This document shows positions 15,897 to 24,754 of a stretch of DNA of 64,000 nucleotides, one piece after another (position 1 is the stretch's first letter; every line of letters starts with the position of its first letter). Below the pieces are notes generated by a model. That model had not been told where the DNA came from, searched no databases, and saw only the letters and a list, made by a program, of their open reading frames with translations. Origin of the DNA: JAUILH01 sp964230215 (GTDB lineage: Bacteria > Bacteroidota > Bacteroidia > Flavobacteriales_D > JAUILH01); NCBI GenBank assembly GCA_964230215.1, contig CAXRGQ010000008.1:248001-312000 (forward strand), read 5' to 3'. The position numbers and the translations under genes were made by a program.

Positions 15897-15897
15897 C

Positions 15898-17910
15898 CTA
15901 TCCAATCTCCAATCCAAACCCCTCGCTCAAAACAAAACTCTTCCCCTGCAACTCACTCATCGTGTCAGTTTTGCCATTTTCCAGTAGCTGTTTCATGTGT
16001 TTAGGTTGAATCTTTACCCCCTTAATAGTATATGGAATAACAAAATCACACCCATTTTTGTAGTTAGAACATCCATACGCAGACTTGCCAGTAAGAATTT
16101 TCCCCTCTTTACATTTAGGACATGAAAAGTCGCTTAAACGTATTCTGTTTTGATAAAGATGAATATCGAATTTCACCTCATGCACCAGTCTGTTTACCAT
16201 GTCCATCAACTCCTTTTTAAAGGCTTGAACAGAGTAGTCTCCACGCTCAATATCACGCAGTTTTCGTTCCCATTGACCTGTCAGTTCGGGTGATTTTAGC
16301 AAGTCATTATGAATTAATCCAATCAACTGTTTACCAGTATCGGTCGCCACTATCCGCTTTTTCTGCTTAGCAATGTATTTACGTCTAAACAAGGTCTCAA
16401 TAATATTGGCTCTGGTGGATGGTCGACCAATTCCGTTATCCTTCATAAGCTCGCGTAAATCATCGTCATCTACTTGCTTACCAGCAGTTTCCATCGCGCG
16501 TAGGAGCGTTGCTTCTGTGTAGTGTTTAGGCGGACTGGTTTTCTTTTTCTGTAATTCAGGTTCGTGCGGACCACTTTCACCTTCAACAAAATTTGGCATT
16601 ACATCTTGATTCCCTAAATCATCTGGATTATAACCATACACAACACGCCAGCCAGGGTCAAGAATTTGTTTTCCGGTAGCCTTAAATTCAACACCAGCTG
16701 CATCTCCCATAACTGTGGTGTTACTAATAGTACAATCTGGATAGAATACCGCTATAAAACGGCGTGTAATCGTATCGTAAACCTTTTGTTCTGGACCAGT
16801 CGCGCCACCGCCAACACCTGTCGGAATAATAGCATGGTGATCCGTAACCTTCTTATCATCAAATACCTTCTTAGACTTTCTAATCTTCTTGCTCAATAAG
16901 GGTGAGCAAAGACTTTGGTAATAAGATAGTTTCGATAAAATACCCTTTACTTTCGGGTATATATCATTTGATAAGTAACGCGTATCTACTCTTGGATAGG
17001 TCACTAATTTTTTTTCATAGAGACTCTGCGTGTATTTCAAGGTCTCATCAGCCGAGAATCCAAAAAGCTTATTGCACTCAACTTGTAAACTAGTTAAATC
17101 GTAAAGTTGAGGTGGCAATTCCTTACCTTCTTTGGTCTCAAAGCTTATTACAGTGAACGGCGCTTCTTTTATAGTGTCAATAATGGACTGTGCTTTGTCT
17201 ACTTGCTTAAAACGACCTTTGGTGCATGCAAATACCGTGTCGCGATAGACAGTCGCTATTTCGTAGAAATCTTCCGGCACAAAAGCCTCAATTTCGTTTT
17301 GACGCTGAACAATCATCGCTAGGGTTGGGGTTTGTACACGCCCAATAGATAACACTTGCCTATTTCGGCCATATTTCAGGGTGTAAAGTCGTGTAGCATT
17401 CATGCCCAACATCCAATCACCAATAGCCCTTGAACTACCCGCAGCGTAGAGTCTATCGAAATCATTCCCGTTCCGCAACTTGCTAAAACCATCCTTTATG
17501 GCTTCTTCGGTCAATGACGAAATCCACAGTCTTTTCAATGGTTTACGGTTGCCCGCTTTTGCCAATACCCAACGCTGAATTAACTCACCCTCTTGTCCAG
17601 CATCCCCGCAATTTATAACCTCATCACATGAGTGTACCAGGCGCTCAATAACTTTAAATTGTTTCTTTACACCGCCATCATTAATCAGCTTAATTCCAAA
17701 TTTACTCGGAATCATCGGTAAGTTCTCAAGATTCCAAGATTTCCATTTTTCGGTATAATCATTGGGCTCCTTTAATGTGCACAAATGCCCAAATGTCCAG
17801 CTAACACAATAGCCATTGCCTTCAAAATATCCATCCTTCCTAGATTTTGCACCTAAGATCTCAGCAATTTCCTTGGCAACACTCGGTTTTTCCGCTATGC
17901 ACAACTTCAT
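15898..17910 (-). CDS. topB: DNA topoisomerase III (type IA)
   Basis: Relaxes negative supercoils and decatenates by transient cleavage of one strand. 670 residues. The toprim domain is at the start (MKLCIAEKPSVAKEIAEILG) with CGDAGQEGELI. There the second Asp of the usual DxD is Gly, which I believe is normal for Bacteroidota TopB, but this is from memory. The active-site Tyr is in KLVTYPRVDTRYL. IGRVQTPTLAMIV and GIGRPSTRANIIETL are typical type IA blocks. A four-Cys zinc ribbon (FSCPKCKEG ... YGCSNYKNGC) is near the C-terminus, followed by a short topo C-terminal module. Its 3' end touches repeat cluster B. Confidence 0.95.
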   Translation of the reverse strand: MKLCIAEKPSVAKEIAEILGAKSRKDGYFEGNGYCVSWTFGHLCTLKEPNDYTEKWKSWNLENLPMIPSKFGIKLINDGGVKKQFKVIERLVHSCDEVINCGDAGQEGELIQRWVLAKAGNRKPLKRLWISSLTEEAIKDGFSKLRNGNDFDRLYAAGSSRAIGDWMLGMNATRLYTLKYGRNRQVLSIGRVQTPTLAMIVQRQNEIEAFVPEDFYEIATVYRDTVFACTKGRFKQVDKAQSIIDTIKEAPFTVISFETKEGKELPPQLYDLTSLQVECNKLFGFSADETLKYTQSLYEKKLVTYPRVDTRYLSNDIYPKVKGILSKLSYYQSLCSPLLSKKIRKSKKVFDDKKVTDHHAIIPTGVGGGATGPEQKVYDTITRRFIAVFYPDCTISNTTVMGDAAGVEFKATGKQILDPGWRVVYGYNPDDLGNQDVMPNFVEGESGPHEPELQKKKTSPPKHYTEATLLRAMETAGKQVDDDDLRELMKDNGIGRPSTRANIIETLFRRKYIAKQKKRIVATDTGKQLIGLIHNDLLKSPELTGQWERKLRDIERGDYSVQAFKKELMDMVNRLVHEVKFDIHLYQNRIRLSDFSCPKCKEGKILTGKSAYGCSNYKNGCDFVIPYTIKGVKIQPKHMKQLLENGKTDTMSELQGKSFVLSEGFGLEIG

Positions 17911-18148
17911 AAGTTAAAAATACATAACCCTAATGTTATTTCAAGCGAAAAGAAATTCACATATCCACTTATTTTTCTAGGTTTTTTGGGAGTTCGGGCG
18001 CGCTATTCACTGTAGTATTTTCCTGCTTTCAGCCACTATTAAGCTTTAATCAGCTTCCTTTGGTCGCTGCCTAAAACTAAACAGTGTCAAGTAAACAGTT
18101 CAAATAGCTGTTGTTACTATCGCTAACTTAGACCCTGCTAGTACTTTG

Positions 18149-18979
18149 TTAAGTGTATGAGGCATAGGCAGAAAAGAACAAAACAAGCATAATCAAAGGC
18201 ATAAAAATACCTGCGTAAATTAAGCCGTAGTACAGATCCTGATCAGGATGTATAAAGAACTGAACTAAAGGAGCAAGCATAGTTGCAATAAGCAGCCAAA
18301 AGAAGCTATATACACTCCATGAGTTTCGCATATTGGCAGATTTCCCTTGCGAATTATTAAACTGGACATTGTGAACGACACCAGTTATCGAAGATACTTC
18401 AGCCTCAACTGAGGTAATGGGATATTTTACTATTGGAGAGTCAAACCCACCAATAGGAACACGTGTGTCTCCACCTTTCAAATGCAAAACCAAAACAGGC
18501 GTTTGCGAGTCCCTATCAAAGTCTACAACAGGTATTTGTTCGTGGGTATAAGTATAATTATAATCAAGTAAGAAAAAAATACCAAAGCAAGCGTATACGT
18601 AGGCTAGTATGCGAGATATCCTCAGTGTTTTTGATTGCATAAAGGCTTTGAATTCAGCTGCATCCTTGTTTCGTTTTGATTCGGCATAGGCTTTAGCACG
18701 CTTTATTCTTTCTTCCTGTGTAGTAGAAGAGGACCCAGCATTTCGTGTTCCTTTAGGCTGTGTTTTAGTAGCGGTAGTGGTAATCGGGCGTTTACGCCTA
18801 GGTTTGTGTGTAGTAAGATACTCGTAAGACTCATTTATGAGAACGAATACTTCCTTGGCTTTTGGGTTAGGATTCTTATCAGGATGATACTTTATTGCCA
18901 GTTGACGATAGGCTTTTTTTATATCATCTTTGGACGCTCCGCTTTGTAAGCCCAGCCTTTTTAGGTGCTGTTCGTACAT
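18149..18979 (-). CDS. Membrane-anchored J-domain (DnaJ-like) protein
   Basis: 276 residues. The N-terminal ~65 are a J domain (LGLQSGASKDDIKKAYRQLA, YHPDKNPNP with the HPD tripeptide) that should stimulate an Hsp70 ATPase. A Lys/Arg/Thr-rich linker follows. The rest has one hydrophobic segment (ISRILAYVYACFGIFFLLDY), a periplasmic-type beta region and two more helices at the end (FFWLLIATMLAPLVQFF, GIFMPLIMLVLFFSAYA). It is not a canonical DnaJ: there are no Gly/Phe or zinc-finger domains. The start overlaps the upstream lipoprotein stop by one base (TAATG), so the two are translationally coupled. Confidence 0.85.
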   Translation of the reverse strand: MYEQHLKRLGLQSGASKDDIKKAYRQLAIKYHPDKNPNPKAKEVFVLINESYEYLTTHKPRRKRPITTTATKTQPKGTRNAGSSSTTQEERIKRAKAYAESKRNKDAAEFKAFMQSKTLRISRILAYVYACFGIFFLLDYNYTYTHEQIPVVDFDRDSQTPVLVLHLKGGDTRVPIGGFDSPIVKYPITSVEAEVSSITGVVHNVQFNNSQGKSANMRNSWSVYSFFWLLIATMLAPLVQFFIHPDQDLYYGLIYAGIFMPLIMLVLFFSAYASYT

Positions 18980-19785
18980 TAGGGTGCAATTACTAAATGT
19001 TGTGTTTGGCTAATGGTAACAACAATTGCAGAATCACATGTGCCATCTCCAAAATCCGCGAATCGTGGGACTAAGTTTGCGGGAGTGGTTTCCATTAATC
19101 CACTATTGATATAATGGCAGCTATGATCAAATATCAGGGGAGAGGTAATCACCGATTCAAACCAATTACCAGAAATACTTCTTCCTTCACTAGATCCAGT
19201 AAGCTTATATACATCATCACTTACATCAAAAGCATCCGTGTCACTGTATAATATTTTCTTACCACTTCCACTTATGGTGGCTACTTTATCCGGGTTTGTG
19301 TATCGTAATTTTAAATCTGTATAGGAGTAGAGATAGTGCTCTAGATTATCGGCGTTCATCCCGTTATGAGTGTATTTAATTTTTCCTTCAATCTCAACAT
19401 CATTAATAAAGAAGTCCAGAAAATTCACTTCTATTTTACATAATGAGTCGCCGTAGGTGCCGTCCACAGTTACATACATCTGTCCTTTTCTTACTCGTCC
19501 ATCTGCACCTGTGCACCCCCCTCCAAAATCAATGTTAAAGGTATTTGGAGAACCAAGAGTATTGCTGATAATTGTTGCGCAAGATGTTAGTCCACTTGTT
19601 GTTGCTGGTGTCATACCATATTCTTTTTTAGCTACATCATCTACAATGTAAAAACTGTTTAAAAGGTACAGTTTAACATCTGTAGCATCCTGTGTTGCTA
19701 ACAAACTCTCATCAAAATCACGGTCTGATTTTCTACAAGAAGCCAATCCAAGAATGGCAAGCAGTATAATTAATCGCGTCTTCAC
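18979..19785 (-). CDS. Hypothetical lipoprotein
   Basis: 268 residues with a lipoprotein signal MKTRLIILLAILGLASC (Cys17). The mature protein is beta-rich and Gly/Asp-rich (FNIDFGGGCTGADGRVRKGQ, GKIKYTHNGMNADN, ISGSGKKILYSDTDAFDV), ending SAIVVTISQTQHLVIAP. I recognise no named family. The start codon is GTG at 19785; no ATG upstream fits. It is coupled to the J-domain gene downstream. Confidence 0.75.
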   Translation of the reverse strand: MKTRLIILLAILGLASCRKSDRDFDESLLATQDATDVKLYLLNSFYIVDDVAKKEYGMTPATTSGLTSCATIISNTLGSPNTFNIDFGGGCTGADGRVRKGQMYVTVDGTYGDSLCKIEVNFLDFFINDVEIEGKIKYTHNGMNADNLEHYLYSYTDLKLRYTNPDKVATISGSGKKILYSDTDAFDVSDDVYKLTGSSEGRSISGNWFESVITSPLIFDHSCHYINSGLMETTPANLVPRFADFGDGTCDSAIVVTISQTQHLVIAP

Positions 19786-19927
19786 AATCTTTCAATCAAA
19801 CGAAAATAATGAAAAAAGGTTATAGAAATTTTAGAACACACATTTTGATTACCAACGCCTTAGTGTGGAAGACAAATAAGCTTGCTATAAATTGGTATAA
19901 GTATTATCGTTCCAACAGAACTGTAAG

Positions 19928-19935
19928 TACTTTTG
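19928..19935 (+). promoter_or_regulatory. -7 element of the TlpA-type lipoprotein gene
   Basis: TACTTTTG, a perfect TAnnTTTG, ends six bases before the ATG at 19941, so the transcript would be almost leaderless. It lies inside an open upstream extension of the reading frame and argues against a start further upstream. No clear -33 is present. Confidence 0.5.
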
Positions 19936-19940
19936 ATAAT

Positions 19941-21056
19941 ATGAAATGGAAGATTAGTGTAATGACAATTCTGCTTGCAGGATTTTATTCATGTAACACA
20001 AAAAGCTCCTCTCAAGACGGTGAGGCAAAGGCTGTAAAACAAAACAGACTTAAAATTGTAAATAGCTCGGATATTGATATAGAAGTGTTAAGACCTTATT
20101 CCTTGGTGGATGATCAAGCCGAAAAAATTGTAGTGGTTGCTGCAAATGACTCCATCGAGCTAGATGAAATTTTGGGTGTGTATGAAATATATGATGGAGA
20201 TAATAAGATAATATTCTGCTATGATCAAGGCGCTGCAAAGGTGCGATATAAAGAAGGTATAATTGAAGTCTCTGGTTCTAAATGTCATGATGACTACTTG
20301 GCCTATGAACAGTTTCGGAAATCCTCTCTTGAGAAAAATGTAAATGGAATACGGAGAGAAATAGAAGCATTGTCTGGTGGATTAAGCGATAATAAAAAAG
20401 AAATAGATTCATTAAGCGCATTAGAAATGACGGCATACAAAATATATCAAAATGAAATCACTGACTACGCGATTAAAATGCCCAAAAATCCGGCGTTTTA
20501 TTATTCAAGTTTGCGATGGATTGGTGACGAACATTTGCCAGGCCTTCAAACTGCAGTGGATGAATTCGCAAAACAATATGCAGGTACCGATTTACTTATT
20601 GAGATGGAAAATAAGCTGGAGCGCTTAACTAATATTGCCTTGGGGTCTAAAGTTGAAGAATTTAAAGGCAAGGGATTGAATGGAGATACAATTCTCTCTA
20701 AGCATATTGAATCCAAATATCTAATGATTGATTTATGGGCAAGTTGGTGCAGACCATGTAGACTAGAGGCAAATCATTTAAATCAGTTAAGGCAAACATA
20801 CAACACAAGTGATTTTGAGATTTTGGGTGTTTCAATTGATAGAGACCAAGAAGCTTGGGAAAATGCTGTTAAACTAGACAATAGAGAATTCCCACAAATA
20901 TTTGATGGTGGAAATTATGCTGGTGATTTAGCTCAAAGATTTTCTGTAAGCGCTGTGCCAAGCAACTTTATTCTGGATGAAAACAGAACTATAATTGCAC
21001 GTAATGTATATGGTGCTGAGTTGGACGCCTTGCTGGACAGTTTAATTACCCAATAA
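19941..21056 (+). CDS. TlpA-family thioredoxin-fold lipoprotein
   Basis: 371 residues. The ATG at 19941 gives a lipoprotein signal (MKWKISVMTILLAGFYSC, Cys18); an in-frame ATG at 19809 would bury it behind 44 basic residues. Residues ~30-110 are a beta-rich DUF4369-like region, followed by a helical middle (VNGIRREIEALSGG). The C-terminal ~140 residues are a TlpA/ResA thioredoxin domain with active-site WASWCRPC and the cis-Pro stretch FSVSAVPSNFILDE. A reductive role in the periplasm is expected, substrate unknown. The stop is two bases from that of convergent folA. Confidence 0.88.
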   Translation: MKWKISVMTILLAGFYSCNTKSSSQDGEAKAVKQNRLKIVNSSDIDIEVLRPYSLVDDQAEKIVVVAANDSIELDEILGVYEIYDGDNKIIFCYDQGAAKVRYKEGIIEVSGSKCHDDYLAYEQFRKSSLEKNVNGIRREIEALSGGLSDNKKEIDSLSALEMTAYKIYQNEITDYAIKMPKNPAFYYSSLRWIGDEHLPGLQTAVDEFAKQYAGTDLLIEMENKLERLTNIALGSKVEEFKGKGLNGDTILSKHIESKYLMIDLWASWCRPCRLEANHLNQLRQTYNTSDFEILGVSIDRDQEAWENAVKLDNREFPQIFDGGNYAGDLAQRFSVSAVPSNFILDENRTIIARNVYGAELDALLDSLITQ

Positions 21057-21058
21057 AC

Positions 21059-21577
21059 TTAATCATTACTCAGTTTTGAGTTTCGATACTGTACAAAGTC
21101 AAAGGCGTATTTGTGCTTTTCGTCTACCGAATGATGCTCACGTTTTTCCTCGATCCACTCAGGTCCAATTTCTGGGAAAAATGTGTCTGCCTCTAATGTA
21201 ACGTCTACTTCTGTAATATATAATCGATGGCAGATACCCTCTTGCATGGCCTCTCTATAAATCTGTCCACCGCCAATTATAAAAATTTCTTCCGTTTCGA
21301 ATAATTTAGCAATTTCCATAGCATCATTGAGTGAGTGGGCAATGTGTATCCCATCTTCAGTAAAGTCTTTGCTTCTTGTTAAGACTATATTGGTTCGGCC
21401 TTTTAGTGGTCGGTATTTAGGCGGAATAGAAATGTAATTTTTTCTACCTGTTATTACCGGGTGGCCCATAGTAGTTTTTCTAAAGAAAGCCATGTCATCT
21501 GGTAAGTGCCATAATAAATCATTGTCTTTACCAATTCCGTTTTGATTGTCTACGGCAACTATGATAGAACATATCAT
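21059..21577 (-). CDS. folA: Dihydrofolate reductase
   Basis: NADPH-dependent reduction of dihydrofolate to tetrahydrofolate, regenerating the folate oxidised by ThyA. 172 residues, slightly over the usual ~160. Visible blocks: SIIVAVDNQNGIGKDNDLLWHLPDD (split here as SIIVAVDNQNGIGKDN and DLLWHLPDD), MGHPVITGRKNY, GGGQIYREAM and YITEVDVTLEADTFFPEI. It overlaps thyA by four bases, so the pair is translationally coupled. Last gene of the minus-strand run starting at etfB. Confidence 0.97.
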   Translation of the reverse strand: MICSIIVAVDNQNGIGKDNDLLWHLPDDMAFFRKTTMGHPVITGRKNYISIPPKYRPLKGRTNIVLTRSKDFTEDGIHIAHSLNDAMEIAKLFETEEIFIIGGGQIYREAMQEGICHRLYITEVDVTLEADTFFPEIGPEWIEEKREHHSVDEKHKYAFDFVQYRNSKLSND

Positions 21578-22368
21578 ACTGAAACTTCAGCTTTAATGTG
21601 AGGGTGCGGATCGTAATCAACCAACTCAAAATCTTCAAACTTAAATTCAAACAAATCTTTTACGTTCGGATTCATTTTCATTTTTGGGCGTGGTCTTGGT
21701 TCACGTGTAAGCTGTTCTTTTGCCTGATCGATATGATTATTGTATAAATGAACATCACCTCCAGTCCATACAAACTCACCTGGCTGATAACCACAAACCT
21801 GAGCTAACATCATAGTTAACAAAGCGTAAGAAGCAATATTAAACGGAACGCCTAAGAAGGTATCTGCACTTCTTTGGTAGAGTTGACAACTTAGCTTTCC
21901 GTCCGCCACGTAAAACTGAAATAGGCAGTGGCATGGAGGTAATGCCATATCGTCTACAAATGCTGGATTCCATGCAGAAACAATATGTCTTCTTGAGTTC
22001 GGGTTGTTCTTTAAAGAGTCGATCAATTTTGTGATTTGATCAATTGACTCGCCATTAGGTGCTGGCCATGAGCGCCACTGATAACCATAAACAGGACCTA
22101 AATCACCATTTTCATCTGCCCATTCATCCCAAATTCTAACACCGTTTTCCTTAAGATATTTGATATTAGTATCTCCTTTTAGGAACCACAATAGCTCGTG
22201 TATTATAGATCGCAGATGCAGTTTTTTTGTAGTAAGACATGGAAAACCTTCGCTTAAATCAAATCGCATCTGATATCCAAAGGTGCTTATAGTTCCAGTT
22301 CCTGTGCGGTCACCCTTCTGTGTGCCGTTTTCTAAAATATGTTCAAGTAGGTCTAGGTAGGCTCTCAT
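21574..22368 (-). CDS. thyA: Thymidylate synthase
   Basis: Methylates dUMP to dTMP with methylene-tetrahydrofolate. 264 residues, as E. coli ThyA. Catalytic Cys lies in ALPPCHCLFQFYV; other blocks are DRTGTGTISTFGYQMRFDL, QRSADTFLGVPFNIASYALL and GGDVHLYNNHIDQ. It sits directly before folA and after a small secreted protein. Having thyA means the flavin-dependent ThyX is not required. Confidence 0.98.
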   Translation of the reverse strand: MRAYLDLLEHILENGTQKGDRTGTGTISTFGYQMRFDLSEGFPCLTTKKLHLRSIIHELLWFLKGDTNIKYLKENGVRIWDEWADENGDLGPVYGYQWRSWPAPNGESIDQITKLIDSLKNNPNSRRHIVSAWNPAFVDDMALPPCHCLFQFYVADGKLSCQLYQRSADTFLGVPFNIASYALLTMMLAQVCGYQPGEFVWTGGDVHLYNNHIDQAKEQLTREPRPRPKMKMNPNVKDLFEFKFEDFELVDYDPHPHIKAEVSV

Positions 22369-22373
22369 GTCAA

Positions 22374-22895
22374 TTATTTTTTAGCAATTCGTTTGTCATA
22401 CCATGCTTTGTAATCAGCATTAATCACTGTACCGTTTTGCAAAGTTGGTTCTGGGTAATTGGTCGCTCCTTTGCATACGTGGTCATCATACATGTTATAA
22501 TCAACTAATTTGAATAGTGGTACGGCCCATCTCATTTTCTTATCATAGCCAAAGGTGTAATTCATCGAAATAGTATACTCTTCAGAATCGTTAATTGGTT
22601 CAGCTCGATATTTGCTTGGTCCAACATCTGTTGTTTCTAACTTTGCAATTTTTTCAACCTTCACCTTTATACTTTTATGCTCTTTATTCCAGCTGCATTG
22701 CACAATTTCAGTTGATACAACTTTGAGTAAATACACATCACTTCCGCCGCAACAATCACAATAGTCAAGAATGTATGGGTTCTTTTTTAAATATTTAGCT
22801 GTCTTGGCAGCTTCTTTCTCCGTCAAATTATCCCATGAATCTGCACTAGCAGTAAACAGAGACAAACACATAATAATGCTAAATATCCACTTCAT
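22374..22895 (-). CDS. Hypothetical secreted protein with a CxCC motif
   Basis: 173 residues, signal peptide MKWIFSIIMCLSLFTASA-DS. The mature part has a YCDCCGGSDVYLLKV motif near residue 48 and further Cys at QCSWN and HVCKG, so disulfides or metal binding are possible. No family is recognised. It ends six bases before the thyA start and is probably in the same transcript; a link to nucleotide synthesis is not evident. Confidence 0.7.
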   Translation of the reverse strand: MKWIFSIIMCLSLFTASADSWDNLTEKEAAKTAKYLKKNPYILDYCDCCGGSDVYLLKVVSTEIVQCSWNKEHKSIKVKVEKIAKLETTDVGPSKYRAEPINDSEEYTISMNYTFGYDKKMRWAVPLFKLVDYNMYDDHVCKGATNYPEPTLQNGTVINADYKAWYDKRIAKK

Positions 22896-22963
22896 ACTTC
22901 AAATATACCATAAGAAATGGGTGATAACGAAGGGTGGTTAAAAAGGAAAATAAATGTTGAAAA

Positions 22964-24751
22964 TTACATTAGCATCCCGACCATCACAGCGGTCATTAAA
23001 CAGGCAATTGTCCCACCGATTAAGGCTCTAAATCCTAGTTTTGAAAGTAGACCTTGTCGAGATGGAACAAGGGATCCAATACCGCCAATCTGAATGCCGA
23101 TGGATGCGAAATTAGCAAAGCCGCATAGCAGATAAGTACTCATCAATATACCTTTGTCTGATAACAAGCCTTGAGATTTTAATTCTCCTAACCTCACATA
23201 TCCCACGAATTCGTTTATTACAGTTTTCTTTCCAAGTAATTCACCTACCAAAATCACGTCTGTATCTGGTACTCCCATTAACCAGATTATAGGAGCACAC
23301 GCGTATCCCAAGATAAAGTCAAAACTTAACTTGTCATATTCAGTGTTGGCCGCTACCCAATCATTTATGCCAACTTGCTCACCGGTCCACCCTAAGATGT
23401 GATTTCCAAACGCTATTAATGCAATAAATACAAGAAGCATAGCTCCTACATTTACGGCTAGTTTCACTCCGTCTGTTGTACCCCTTGTTATTGCCTCCAG
23501 TGCGTTGGATCCAATTTTGTCTTTTGGAACACTAAGGTCTTTGTTGAATTCTTCTGTTTCTGGTAGCAGAATTTTTGCAGCTACAATGGCCGCTGGTGCA
23601 CTCATAATACTTGCGATCAGCAAATGCTTGGCAAAAAACAATTCTTGTGCTGGATCACCATCTCCTAAAAACGAAATATAACCAGCTAAAACACCTCCAG
23701 CAATGGTGGCCATTCCACCAGTCATTAAGGTTAAAAATTCAGATTTTGTCATACCCATTAAATATGGCTTAATGAGTAAGGGAGCTTCTGTCTGACCCAA
23801 GAATACATTCCCCGCTGCGGCCATACTCTCTGATCCCGATAGATTCATGATTTTTTGCATTATCGCTGCGAAAAACTTTACAATCAATTGTAATATACCC
23901 CAGTAATAGAATAGGCTGGTAAGTGCCGAGAAGAAAATTATAGTTGGTAAGACTTTAAAAGCAAAATTAACATAGGCATCATCAACTACACCATTATTAA
24001 TGAATGAGCCAAATAAGAACTGTGTACCTTCTTGAGTGAATTCAATTATTTGAATAAACCCAGAACTAATGCTTTCAAACATTGTGGCAATTATGGGTAC
24101 TTTAAGAAGCGCAATAGCAAGCACTAGTTGTATTCCGAGTCCCTTAAGAACTAATTTCCAATCAATCTGTTTTCTATTGGCAGAGCACAAATAAGCAATT
24201 GTTAAGAGTGTAAGAATGCCCAAAAGACCTCTCAAAATGGAGGTGATAGAGAATTGATTCTCGATAACCTTAGGCTGATATTTAAAGCTGTATGATTCGC
24301 CTTCACCACTAATAAATTCAGATGAATTATCCGCAATATCTTTTATTTGAAGCGAGAGTGCGGCTCTAGTTGGTTCAAGTACATTGTTTTTTAACTGACC
24401 AATTTTTCTACCATTATTATAATAAACTATAGTGGCTTGATCCTCTTGGCCTATTATAATGGTAGAGTCAATTTCTTTTACAGTAAATTCAGGGGCTCCC
24501 GTTAGCACGAGCGTAGTATCACCTAAAAGCCGCCATTCACCGGTAGTGTCAGGGAATGATTGGATGTTTGTAAAGAATACTTTTTTGCCATCTTTTTCGG
24601 ATAATGTTAGAAAAGATGGAACCTCTTTTGTGTTTTCATTCTCGCTTAGAATCCATTTCCGCTTTAGAAGCGTTTCAACCGAGTCTTCTTTTTCTTTCGT
24701 GCAAGAACTAAGAAATCCTATCAAAAGAAGGGCCCAGGTGAGGTAGCGCAT
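22964..24751 (-). CDS. CNT-family nucleoside transporter (NupC type) with a lipocalin-like lipoprotein N-terminus
   Basis: 595 residues against ~400 for a usual NupC. The C-terminal ~425 residues are a concentrative nucleoside transporter: IAYLCSANRKQIDWKLVLKG, FLGQTEAPLLIKPYL, MTGGMATIAGGVLAGYI, EFVGYVRLGEL, CGFANFASIGIQIGGIGSLVP. The first ~165 residues form a separate unit: a lipoprotein signal (MRYLTWALLLIGFLSSC, Cys17) and a domain whose LLKRKWILSENEN ... GEWRLLGDTTLVLTG ... VKEIDSTIIIG pattern resembles lipocalin-like domains. The frame is continuous. Substrate is probably pyrimidine and/or purine nucleosides, with Na+ or H+. It lies with thyA and folA downstream and DUF151-etfAB upstream. 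Confidence 0.9.
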   Translation of the reverse strand: MRYLTWALLLIGFLSSCTKEKEDSVETLLKRKWILSENENTKEVPSFLTLSEKDGKKVFFTNIQSFPDTTGEWRLLGDTTLVLTGAPEFTVKEIDSTIIIGQEDQATIVYYNNGRKIGQLKNNVLEPTRAALSLQIKDIADNSSEFISGEGESYSFKYQPKVIENQFSITSILRGLLGILTLLTIAYLCSANRKQIDWKLVLKGLGIQLVLAIALLKVPIIATMFESISSGFIQIIEFTQEGTQFLFGSFINNGVVDDAYVNFAFKVLPTIIFFSALTSLFYYWGILQLIVKFFAAIMQKIMNLSGSESMAAAGNVFLGQTEAPLLIKPYLMGMTKSEFLTLMTGGMATIAGGVLAGYISFLGDGDPAQELFFAKHLLIASIMSAPAAIVAAKILLPETEEFNKDLSVPKDKIGSNALEAITRGTTDGVKLAVNVGAMLLVFIALIAFGNHILGWTGEQVGINDWVAANTEYDKLSFDFILGYACAPIIWLMGVPDTDVILVGELLGKKTVINEFVGYVRLGELKSQGLLSDKGILMSTYLLCGFANFASIGIQIGGIGSLVPSRQGLLSKLGFRALIGGTIACLMTAVMVGMLM

Positions 24752-24754
24752 GAA

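Larger units (their letters stand above)
15053..15897. repeat. Non-coding repeat cluster B (845 bp gap)
   Basis: No gene is visible. In order it holds an alpha unit (15063-15138), a palindromic REP/MITE-like element (15223-15330), a beta unit with a ~98-base internal insertion (15361-15663), AATCCTCAAT-type tails, an alpha unit (15719-15804) and a decayed alpha unit (15829-15896) that ends at the topB stop codon. The order alpha-beta-alpha is the same as in cluster A. Confidence 0.85.

Noticed and set aside
17987..18080. Gap between topB and the J-protein recalls GGGCG...CGCTGC...CCTAA repeats seen in some Bacteroidota.
   Set aside because: The match is from memory and decayed; I could not pair arms over any useful length. 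No gene or terminator is visible in 17911-18148.
19809..19940. 44-residue N-terminal extension of the TlpA lipoprotein.
   Set aside because: It would precede a clear lipoprotein signal peptide, and a TACTTTTG element lies within it.
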